DNA of 64,000 nt. Origin: Drosophila persimilis (Eukaryota > Arthropoda > Insecta > Diptera > Drosophilidae). The DNA lies in contig NW_020825706.1 of assembly GCF_003286085.1 (NCBI RefSeq), forward strand, positions 4,650,001 to 4,714,000, given 5' to 3'. The stretch's first letter is position 1. Every line of letters begins with the position of its first letter. The notes beneath the pieces are model-generated. The model searched no databases. It had not been told where the DNA came from and saw only the letters and a program-made list of their open reading frames with translations. Shown here piece after piece: positions 57,178 through 64,000 of the stretch. A program made the translations under genes and the position numbers.

Positions 57178-57431
57178 TGTTGAAGAATGACCATCTCTAG
57201 CAATGCACGCATGTATTGACAGACATATGAGTATGTAGACGTAGGTATGAGTAAGAGACGTAACGAAGCGACGTTCTCTTATCTCCCTTTTGTTCTCTAT
57301 TTCGTTCGGTCTCTATCTGCCTGCGAGCAGAGCATTTTTTTGTCACAAATAAACCTTACATATGAATGGTTGCGTTTTTACTTTTCGGTACAAGAACTTC
57401 CCTTGCAACGGCAGCGAAATTCTGTCCAACA
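57178..57431 (+). repeat. 3' LTR of family A copy 2 (254 bp)
   Basis: It differs from its partner by two substitutions (GTAGGTATGAG for GTATGTATGAG, and TTTTTTTGTCAC for TTTTTTAGTCAC). It is followed by CCGCT at 57432-57436. Confidence 0.95.
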
Positions 57432-58558
57432 CCGCTGGCAGACAATTTATCTCCGGCGGCGGGAAATTTATATCCCCAGACGGACAATTTATCCCCGCAG
57501 ACGAATTACGTTTCTCCGCTGGCGGAAAACTTATATCCAGTGGCGGGAAATTTATATCCCCTGCCGGACAACTTATCTCTGCTGACGAAACAAGTCTCTC
57601 CGCTGTCGGAAAACTTATTTCTGGTGGCGGGAAATATATATCCGCTGGCGGACAACTTATCTCCGCTGGCAGACAATTTATCTCCGCTTACTAACAACGA
57701 TTGTCCGCTGGTAGAAAACTTAACTCCGGCGGCGGGAAATTTATATCCCCAGACGGACAATTTATCCCCGCAGACGAATTACGTTTCTCCGCTGGCGGAA
57801 AACTTATTTCCGGTGGCGGAAAATCTATATCCGCTGCCGGACAACTTATCTCCGCTGGCAGACAATTTATCTCCGGCGGCGGGAAATTTATATCCCCAGA
57901 CGGACAACTTATCCCCGCAGACGAATTACGTTTCTCCGCTGGCGGAAAACTTATATCCGGTGGCGGGAAATCTATATCCCCTGCCGGACAACTTATCTCT
58001 GCTGACGAAATACGTCTCTCCACTGGCGGAAAACTTATTTCCGGTGGCGGGAAATCTATATCCCCTGCCAGACAAAGTATCTCTGCTGACGAAATACGTC
58101 TCTCCGCTGGCAGACAATTTATCTCCGGCGGCGGGAAATTTATATCCCCAGACGGACAACTTATCCCCGCAGACGAATTACGTTTCTCCGCTGGCGGAAA
58201 ACTTATATCCGGCGGCGGGAAATTGATATCCCCATACGGACAACTTATCCCCGCAGACGAATTACGTTTCTCCGCTGGCGGAAAACTTATATCCAGTGGC
58301 GGGAAATTTATATCCCCTGCCGGACAACTTATCTCTGCTGACGAAACACGTCTCTCCGCTGTCGGAAAACTTATTTCTGGTGGCGGGAAATATATATCCG
58401 CTGGCGGAAAACTTATCTCCGCTGGCAGACAATTTATCTCCGCTTACTAACAACGATTGTCCGCTGGTAGAAAACTTAACTTCGGCGGCGGGAAATTTAT
58501 ATCCCCAGACGGACAACTTATCCCCGCAAACGAATAACGTTTCTCCGCTGGCGGAAAA
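57432..58558 (+). repeat. 21-bp satellite, block 4 (1.1 kb)
   Basis: This short satellite segment lies between family A copy 2 and family B copy 3. Its first several hundred bases match 43877 onward at the constant 13,555-bp offset and share CTTATATCCAGTGGCGGG. A later part (about 58200-58540) repeats the same motif series once more. It holds no gene. It ends GGCGGAAAA, with the last five bases (58554-58558) being the target duplication of copy 3. Confidence 0.97.
58554..58558 (+). repeat. Target-site duplication GAAAA, left side of family B copy 3
   Basis: GAAAA recurs at 63507-63511 after the right LTR. Joining the flanks gives CTGGCGGAAAACTTATTTCC, a normal monomer. The target differs from that of copies 1 and 2, so this is an independent insertion. 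Confidence 0.93.
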
Positions 58559-58763
58559 TGTTAAAGTTATTTTATTTGTAAGACAGCAGAATATCAGTAT
58601 ACAGAATTATACGTGCTTCCGAGTAACATACGCAAGAGAGAGACACCGAAAAAGGGAACATCGATATACAGAACATCGATATGAGAACATCGATATGCAG
58701 CAGGGCACATGCGCAGTGTTGTTACAGATCAATATCTAATTATCGTGGCGGTCACTTTGAACA
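58559..58763 (-). repeat. 3' LTR of family B copy 3 (205 bp)
   Basis: TGTTAAAG to CTTTGAACA; identical to 63302-63506 by eye. It has three CGATA-containing tandem units near 58660-58700. Confidence 0.96.
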
Positions 58764-58835
58764 CTCCTCCTCAACACAACGCATGTTTACAAACTTTAAA
58801 TATACTTAACTAATATTCAATAACATGTCAAGCAC
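58764..58835 (-). other. 3' UTR and polypurine tract of family B copy 3
   Basis: Read on the minus strand, the RNase H stop is followed by a short A/T-rich stretch and the purine run TTGAGGAGGAG ending at 58764 against the LTR, which would prime plus-strand DNA. Confidence 0.75.
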
Positions 58836-60045
58836 TTATAAACGATCTTTTAAACCAAATGCGAATACAAATTTATGGTGCTTAACCTTGGCTAAGTTCT
58901 TTGTGAGGACATCTGCTATCATCTCATCGGTTGGCAGATATGCAATGTTGACTTCACCTCTCTTGAGAACCTGTCGAATATGATGTATCTTGACGTCGAT
59001 GTGCTTTGTACGTGCATGAAACATGGGGTTTCTAGCAAGCTGCTGTGCTCCAATGTTGTCGCCGTACATCTGAATAGCTAACTCCTTGGATATCAGCTTT
59101 AAGTCAATCAGTAGGCTGCGAAAGTATATCGCCTCTTTTGCTGCAGATGATAAGGCTATGTACTCTGCCTCCGTGGAACTGAGGGCAACCGTCGATTGCT
59201 TTCTTGACTCCCAAGAAACCGCTCCTCCTGCCAACATGCATACATAGCCAGTGAATGACTTTCGGTTCGTCATATCACTTGCCCAATCTGCATCAACAAA
59301 ACACTCAATTGCCTTTCCTTGCTTTGTGTAGCATATCTCCCAGTCGATAGTTTTTGCCAAATATCCAAGGATGTGCTTGGCTGCCGCTTCATGCTCGGAA
59401 TGAGGATCCTTGTTACGTTGTGCTAATTTGTTCACCGAATGCGCAATGTCTGGACGAGTCATAACAGCAAGATAAGATAACTCTCCAATTAGCTTTTGGA
59501 ACGATGTGATGTCGACCCTGCGGCAATCCTCTTTGTTGCATGCCACCTGGTAACCAGCTTCAAGAGGCGTGGACGTCTGTCGACAATCTTTCAAATTGTA
59601 CTGTTCGAGCAACTCTCTAATATATTTCCGTTGGCTGATTGAAATCGCACCCGTACTGCCTTCACGTTTCACCTCAATACCTAAAAAGTATTGCATAGGC
59701 CAGATGTCAACCACATCAAATTCTGCTGCGATCTTTATCTTGATATCAGATATATCATCTAGGTCCTTACACGCCAAAATAATGTCATCTACGTAGACAG
59801 CTATTAGACACATATTTTTACCTGGCTTACGATACAGACAGGGTTCGTTGACAGTCGGTATAAAACCAATGCGTCTCAGCGTTGCATCCAACGTAGAGTT
59901 CCACACTCTTCCTGATTGTTTTAGGCCATATATACTTTTGTGAAGCCTCAAAACGTGATTTGGGTTAACTTCGCTGATGAAGCCCTCAGGTTGTCTCATA
60001 AAAACCTCAGCTTCCAATTCGCCGTTGAGATACGCCGTGACAACA
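58836..60045 (-). pseudogene. Reverse transcriptase (C-terminal part) and RNase H of family B copy 3
   Basis: The minus-strand frame downstream of the 4-bp deletion is open in its own register from 60017 to 58836 (393 codons). It has the copia-type RT motifs FMRQPEG, YGLKQSGRVW and the catalytic YVDD (residues 75-78 of this stretch), the connection region, and RNase H with VDADWASD, LSSTEAEYIALSSAAKEA and the terminal DNIGAQQLARNP ... HIDVKIHHIR part that copy 2 lacks. The catalytic residues look intact; the fault is upstream, since the frame is no longer joined to integrase. Confidence 0.92.
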
Positions 60046-60520
60046 TTTGATGTAGGTGGAGACCATGTTCGACTGCAAGTGCAATTATCAACCTGATAGT
60101 TGCGTGGCGTACAACTGGTGCAAATGTTTCCTTGTAGTCGATCCCGTAGCGTTGGCTACAACCTTTCGCCACCAGACGTGATTTGAGCCTGTTCACGCTT
60201 CCATCCGGATTGGACTTAACTGCGTAAACCCATCTGCATCCAATGGACTTTTTCCCGCTAGGCAATTTAGTAAGCGACCACGTGCCGTTCTTCACGAGAG
60301 ATTCGTACTCGTCCTTCATTGATGCTTTCCATATCTCGCCTTCAGTAGACCGTTCAGCTTGTGCGTAGTTTTGTGGAACTTGTACGTCTGCTGCCAGTAT
60401 CGCATTGAGCATATGATACTGCTTCCTTGGTCGTCCTGGTTTGCCCGTCCGTACTATGGTTGGGCGTCCTGGTCCTCTTATTGGTTCTGGAATTACAAGA
60501 ATGTCATTACTAGACCTAAT
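60046..60520 (-). pseudogene. Reverse transcriptase (N-terminal part) and integrase tail of family B copy 3
   Basis: Between the nonsense codon at 60523-60521 and the 4-bp deletion near 60046, the original frame encodes the basic GPGRP / KPGRPRK tail and then the RT start ([42 protein letters not shown]). Copy 2 reads CAACATCCATTTGATG here on the plus strand, while copy 3 reads CAACATTTGATG, so four bases are missing. Translation past this point ends within about 17 unrelated residues. Confidence 0.9.
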
Positions 60521-62761
60521 CTACTCCTGATTTTCTGGCTCATTTTCTGGATCTTTAAATTGCTCGCTATCCATTTCGAGTTCAGCGTTCTGGTTTTGTT
60601 GAACCTCAATTGATGCTATGTCATTGGAACATGATGCATCTAGTTTGCCCCCTTCAGGTTCTACAAAAATGACATCCCTACTCTCTACGAGTTTCCTGGT
60701 TTCTTTACTGACCAAACGGTATGCTTTGGCCGTATCCGAGTAGCCCACCATTATATACTCTAAGCCTTTCTGTGCGAACTTTGATTTCTTTGTTTTATCT
60801 AGAGCTATCACTACTGAGCCAAAAACTCTTAAATGCGATACCACTGGCTTTCGACCTGTCCATATTTCAAAAGGTGTCACCCCGCTCAAGCAGCTGCTTG
60901 CCACTCTATTTCGCAAATACGTGGCAGTTCGAATCGCTTCTGCCCAATAGCATTCACTCAACCCAGCATGCAGCAGCATACTTCTTGCCATTTCTACCAA
61001 TGTTCTGTTGGCCCTTTCTGCAACTCCGTTTTGTTGAGGTGTATATGGCACTGTTAAGTTTCGCTTTATTCCATTTTGGTTTAGGTAATTGTCAAAAACG
61101 TTTGATATGTATTCTCGGCCATTGTCGCTTCGTAAAACCTTGACTTTTCTCCCAGTTTGGCACTCAACTTGACTTTTAAATTCTTTAAAAGCCTCGAAAA
61201 CCTGATCTTTGGTTTTTAGGAAACTTACTGATACATATCTTGAACAATCATCAATAAATGTGGCGAAATATCGATTGCCTCCCATTGACTGCTTTTGCAT
61301 TGGACCGCATACATCAGTATGTATTAAGTCTAGAACGCCCTTTGACCTGTTTGTGCTCGATTGAAATGGTTGCACGCAAATTTTACTTTTTGCGCATGTT
61401 GCACACACTTGTTTTGGCTTGTATATGCCCTTGAGACCTATTACCATCTCCTTGTTAACCATTTCCTTTAATGCGTCAAAATGTACATGTCCGAACCTAT
61501 TGTGCCATTTGAATGCATCTGCCTCAACATTTACAATGTTCATACACTTTTCCTGATTGTCCTGAACCATAAACAATCCATTTTCCAGATGTGCCTTTAT
61601 AACTATTTTTCCGTTTTCAAAAATCTTCGCTTGATTTTTCTCAAACACAACTTTTTTTCCATGTTTTAATAGTTTTGTGACCGATATAAAATTGTACTGC
61701 AAATCTGGTACCAAGATAACATTTTCCATCGTAACGGATCTATCACCGAACTTTACTTGAACAGTTCCATGCCCTTCAGCAATAAGTGATTTACCGCCGG
61801 CTAAAAATACTTTTTGATTATCTTCCGTGAACGACACAAAGCGTTCCTTGTCACAACAAAAATGCGCCGTTGCGCCACTGTCTATGCACCATGCATTTAA
61901 CATCTGGTCATTCGGCTTAGCTAAACTTAGGATTGGTACATATTTTTCTGGTTCCACTTTGTCATATTCGGTTACGCAAAGCATTGTACCCAATCTTTCC
62001 CCGCTTTTACTGTTTGCGCCCTTGTTGTTTGCTCCTTCCTGCTTGCTTTTAGCACGGCATTCCGATTTAAAATGGCCTTCCTTTCCGCACTTAAAACACT
62101 TTTTGCCCTTCTTAAAGTTTTTCTTAAAATTGTTGTTGTCATAACTGACGTGTAGTTCCGCGCTACTTGTAATTTCCTTGCTAATGCTATCTTCCTGCCT
62201 ATTCGCTTCTTCAGAAATTTTTATTTTTAGCATGCTCAAGCTCGGCAAATCATCTCGCGTCTCAATCGCAACAACAAAACTTTCATACGATTTAGGCAAA
62301 CCATTTAGCAACACAACTGATAAGATCTTTTCATCAACCTTTATGTTGACCTCTGCTAAAGCCTCGTGTACCACCTGGAATTTCCGCAAATATTCCTGTG
62401 CACTTATACCATCCGACATTTTTAACGTCAACAATTGTTTAATTAAAAACACTACCCTTGCTGGTCCGCTTGGCCTGTGAATTTTATTTAGCTTTTGCCA
62501 TGCCTGTGACGACGATACACAATTTTTAATATTGTTTAGTTGGGTTGATTTAACACAAAATAAAATTGACGCCAACGCCTTTTGATCCTTTAGTTCAAAA
62601 GGTGCACGTTGCTCACTTGTTGCACTTTCACTAAGCTCAATTTTACCACTGACGATTGGCCACAAATCATTTTGTATGAGAACACTTCTCATCAAAACTT
62701 CCCATGTGCTATAATTGTTTTCGTCCAGTTTCTCAATATTGAAATTCATATTTCCACTCAT
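60521..62761 (-). CDS. Gag-protease-integrase polyprotein of family B copy 3, 746 aa (truncated by a nonsense codon)
   Basis: The ATG at 62761 starts MSGNMNFN. Gag (about residues 1-240) has the UBN2/copia pattern (WEVLMRSVL, LNGLPKSYESFVVAIETRD) and a CCHC knuckle at C222-C235. The protease active site is D294-S-G-A, followed by the tail VPDLQYNFISVTKLL (350-364). Integrase has H420/H425 and C453/C456 for zinc, with catalytic D483, D546 and E582. The chain ends at residue 746 with a TAG (60523-60521) where copy 2 has a sense codon. As it stands, this frame could make Gag and perhaps an active protease and integrase, but not the reverse transcriptase, which in copia elements is translated from the same frame. 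The intact order PR-IN-RT-RH identifies the Ty1/copia superfamily. Confidence 0.93.
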   Translation of the reverse strand: MSGNMNFNIEKLDENNYSTWEVLMRSVLIQNDLWPIVSGKIELSESATSEQRAPFELKDQKALASILFCVKSTQLNNIKNCVSSSQAWQKLNKIHRPSGPARVVFLIKQLLTLKMSDGISAQEYLRKFQVVHEALAEVNIKVDEKILSVVLLNGLPKSYESFVVAIETRDDLPSLSMLKIKISEEANRQEDSISKEITSSAELHVSYDNNNFKKNFKKGKKCFKCGKEGHFKSECRAKSKQEGANNKGANSKSGERLGTMLCVTEYDKVEPEKYVPILSLAKPNDQMLNAWCIDSGATAHFCCDKERFVSFTEDNQKVFLAGGKSLIAEGHGTVQVKFGDRSVTMENVILVPDLQYNFISVTKLLKHGKKVVFEKNQAKIFENGKIVIKAHLENGLFMVQDNQEKCMNIVNVEADAFKWHNRFGHVHFDALKEMVNKEMVIGLKGIYKPKQVCATCAKSKICVQPFQSSTNRSKGVLDLIHTDVCGPMQKQSMGGNRYFATFIDDCSRYVSVSFLKTKDQVFEAFKEFKSQVECQTGRKVKVLRSDNGREYISNVFDNYLNQNGIKRNLTVPYTPQQNGVAERANRTLVEMARSMLLHAGLSECYWAEAIRTATYLRNRVASSCLSGVTPFEIWTGRKPVVSHLRVFGSVVIALDKTKKSKFAQKGLEYIMVGYSDTAKAYRLVSKETRKLVESRDVIFVEPEGGKLDASCSNDIASIEVQQNQNAELEMDSEQFKDPENEPENQE

Positions 62762-63287
62762 TTTTTATACTTATTGTCCCACAGTGCAAAATTTGTAACT
62801 GTCGATCGTCTCATGCACAAAGCAACTACGACGACAATACTGTTGTCCGTGTCTTTCTTTTGTTTTTTTCGTTTTCTTTTAAGTATCCCCCCGAGTTGCT
62901 ATTTACACACACACACTCGCGATTTTCTATGCCTTGGTATACACACTTTTGGGTATACACACTCGCCGTTTTGTGCGGCTTGGCATACGCACTTTTTGGT
63001 ATACACACTTGAGTCTCCGTTCGCTTTTGTGTTTCTTGATCCGTTGGGACTGCTTTATTTTGGACTTTAAACCACGGCAACGGTCCGATTCGCTGCAAAA
63101 TTCTAATCAAAAAACACAATGCGAATCTCCGTTGAATTTGTTCAACTTGTTCTTTTGCCTTTCTATGTACACACATAACCCCAATGAGTCTATGCCATTT
63201 TTTTAGCACTGCTTTTCACTAAGCACCAAACAATGTTTATTGTTTCTCACTGTTTCTGTTTTATACTGTTTCTGGGTGAATTGGTGT
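62762..63287 (-). other. Untranslated leader of family B copy 3
   Basis: About 525 bases lie between the primer site and the gag ATG. The leader holds repeated GGTATACACACTT-type strings (about 62935-63010) and one long open stretch without stops (about 63170-62826) that starts upstream of gag in another register. The deletion shared by copies 1 and 2 has its leader-side break beside these repeats, near 62960. I see no convincing protein in the open stretch. Confidence 0.7.
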
Positions 63288-63301
63288 CTGGGCCCATAAC
63301 C
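63288..63301 (-). other. Primer-binding site, copia-type (family B copy 3)
   Basis: GGTTATGGGCCCAG on the minus strand directly abuts the 5' LTR, consistent with priming by an internal fragment of initiator tRNA-Met. Confidence 0.78.
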
Positions 63302-63506
63302 TGTTAAAGTTATTTTATTTGTAAGACAGCAGAATATCAGTATACAGAATTATACGTGCTTCCGAGTAACATACGCAAGAGAGAGACACCGAAAAAGGGA
63401 ACATCGATATACAGAACATCGATATGAGAACATCGATATGCAGCAGGGCACATGCGCAGTGTTGTTACAGATCAATATCTAATTATCGTGGCGGTCACTT
63501 TGAACA
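63302..63506 (-). repeat. 5' LTR of family B copy 3 (205 bp)
   Basis: TGTTAAAG to CTTTGAACA; identical to the 3' LTR by eye. Next to it is the GAAAA target duplication at 63507-63511. Confidence 0.96.
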
Positions 63507-64000
63507 GAAAACTTATTTCCGGTGGCGGGAAATCTATATCCCCTGCCGGACAACTTATCTCTGCTGACGAAATACGTCTCTCCGCTGGCGGAAAACTTAT
63601 TTCCGGTGGCGGGAAATCTATATCCCCTGCCAGACAAAGTATCTCTGCTGACGAAATACGTCTCTCCGCTGGCAGAACATTTACCTCCGGTGGCAGGAAA
63701 TTTATATCCCCTGCCGGACAACTTATCTCTGCTGACGAAATACGTCTCTCCACTGGCAGAAAACTTATCTCCGGCGGCGGGATATTTATATCCCCTGCCG
63801 GAAAACTTATCTCTGCTGACGAAATTCGTCTCTCCACTGGCGGAAAAATTATTTCCGGTGGCGGGAAATATATATCCGCTGTCGGACAACTTATCTCCGC
63901 TGACGAAATACGTCTCTCCGCTGGCAGAAAACTTATCTCCGGCGGCGGGATATTTATATCCCCTGCCGGAAAACTTATCTCTGCTGACGAAATACGTCTC
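63507..64000 (+). repeat. 21-bp satellite, block 5 (runs off the right edge)
   Basis: The same satellite in the same orientation resumes after copy 3. It begins with the 84-bp unit and passes into the 168-bp unit (GCGGGATATTTATATCCCC near 63777 and 63945), as at 40.0-40.5 kb and 53.4-53.9 kb. It holds no gene. Confidence 0.97.

Larger units (their letters stand above)
54465..57431 (+). mobile_element. Copia-lineage LTR retrotransposon, family A copy 2 (2967 bp)
   Basis: This copy has the same length, deletion end points, TAG, frameshift and TGA as copy 1, and the same CCGCT target duplication (54460-54464 and 57432-57436) inside the same satellite context. It is therefore a duplicate of the same insertion event, 13,555 bp away, and not an independent transposition. 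Differences are scattered single bases, for example a Trp-to-Gly change early in gag and a Gly-to-Val change in the last GRP motif of the integrase tail. LTRs are 54465-54718 and 57178-57431; the 3' LTR has two substitutions relative to the 5' LTR. Confidence 0.95.
58559..63506 (-). mobile_element. Copia-lineage LTR retrotransposon, family B copy 3 (complete structure, 4948 bp)
   Basis: This is the only structurally complete element in the window. It has identical 205-bp LTRs, primer site, leader, gag, protease, integrase, reverse transcriptase, RNase H, polypurine tract and a perfect GAAAA target duplication. The polyprotein frame (62761 to 58836, minus) is interrupted by one nonsense codon (60523-60521) after the integrase and one 4-bp deletion near 60046 in the reverse transcriptase. 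Identical LTRs point to recent insertion. Either the lesions came later or the copy was mobilised by proteins of another element. Family B copies 1 and 2 are internally deleted relatives. Confidence 0.96.

Noticed and set aside
40910-57431. Two independent family A insertions at a preferred CCGCT hot spot
   Set aside because: Shared internal lesions and long shared flanks at constant offset make duplication of one insertion far more likely.
62826-63170. Upstream protein-coding frame in the family B leader
   Set aside because: It is open for over 100 codons but has no recognisable domain, is off-register to gag, and the leader is low in coding character. Recorded as leader only.

Overview
The window is eukaryotic constitutive heterochromatin, most likely from a Drosophila of the obscura group (the D. 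pseudoobscura / D. miranda type). The species call is an inference. It rests on two copia-lineage LTR retrotransposon families whose primer-binding sites have the copia-type half-tRNA pattern, and on one DINE-1/INE-1-like Helitron remnant with the ATACCCGATACTC head, the (GTCC/GTCT)n tract and the 3' hairpin that I associate with obscura-group elements. I see no host protein-coding gene, rRNA or tRNA, and no bacterial feature.

About 73% of the window (roughly 46.7 kb) is one tandem satellite, always in the same orientation. The monomer is 21 bp, usually arranged as four alternating variants that form an 84-bp higher-order unit. It lies at 1806-3962, 8583-40909, 43877-54464, 57432-58558 and 63507-64000. 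Because 21 is a multiple of three and most variants lack stop codons, long open frames run on both strands in several frames, up to about 1,870 codons. I treat these as arithmetic artefacts and annotate no CDS in the satellite. Longer nested periods are layered on the 84-bp unit (168, 336, 378, 598, 861, 1260, 1491, 1512, 2058 and 2541 bp), and one duplication of about 13.5 kb carries a whole retrotransposon with it.

Five LTR-element insertions interrupt the satellite. Family B (minus strand, LTR 205-220 bp, full length about 4.9 kb) has three copies. Copy 1 (1-1805) runs off the left edge. Copy 2 (3963-8582) carries a 1.1-kb DINE-1 insertion and has a degraded RNase H. Copy 3 (58559-63506) is structurally complete, with two identical LTRs and a perfect 5-bp target duplication. 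Copies 1 and 2 share a 1.25-kb gag/protease deletion and the same flanking satellite, so they are duplicates of one insertion. Family A (plus strand, LTR 254 bp, 2967 bp) has two copies (40910-43876 and 54465-57431) with the same target site, flanks and disabling mutations: again one insertion duplicated with its satellite context. Family A lacks reverse transcriptase and RNase H entirely.

No element in the window encodes an intact polyprotein. The inferred history is repeated transposition into a 21-bp satellite, then unequal exchange that amplifies satellite and elements together, with copy 3 the most recent insertion. The pattern of a satellite with embedded retroelement islands fits pericentromeric, centromeric or Y-linked DNA; the sequence alone cannot say which.
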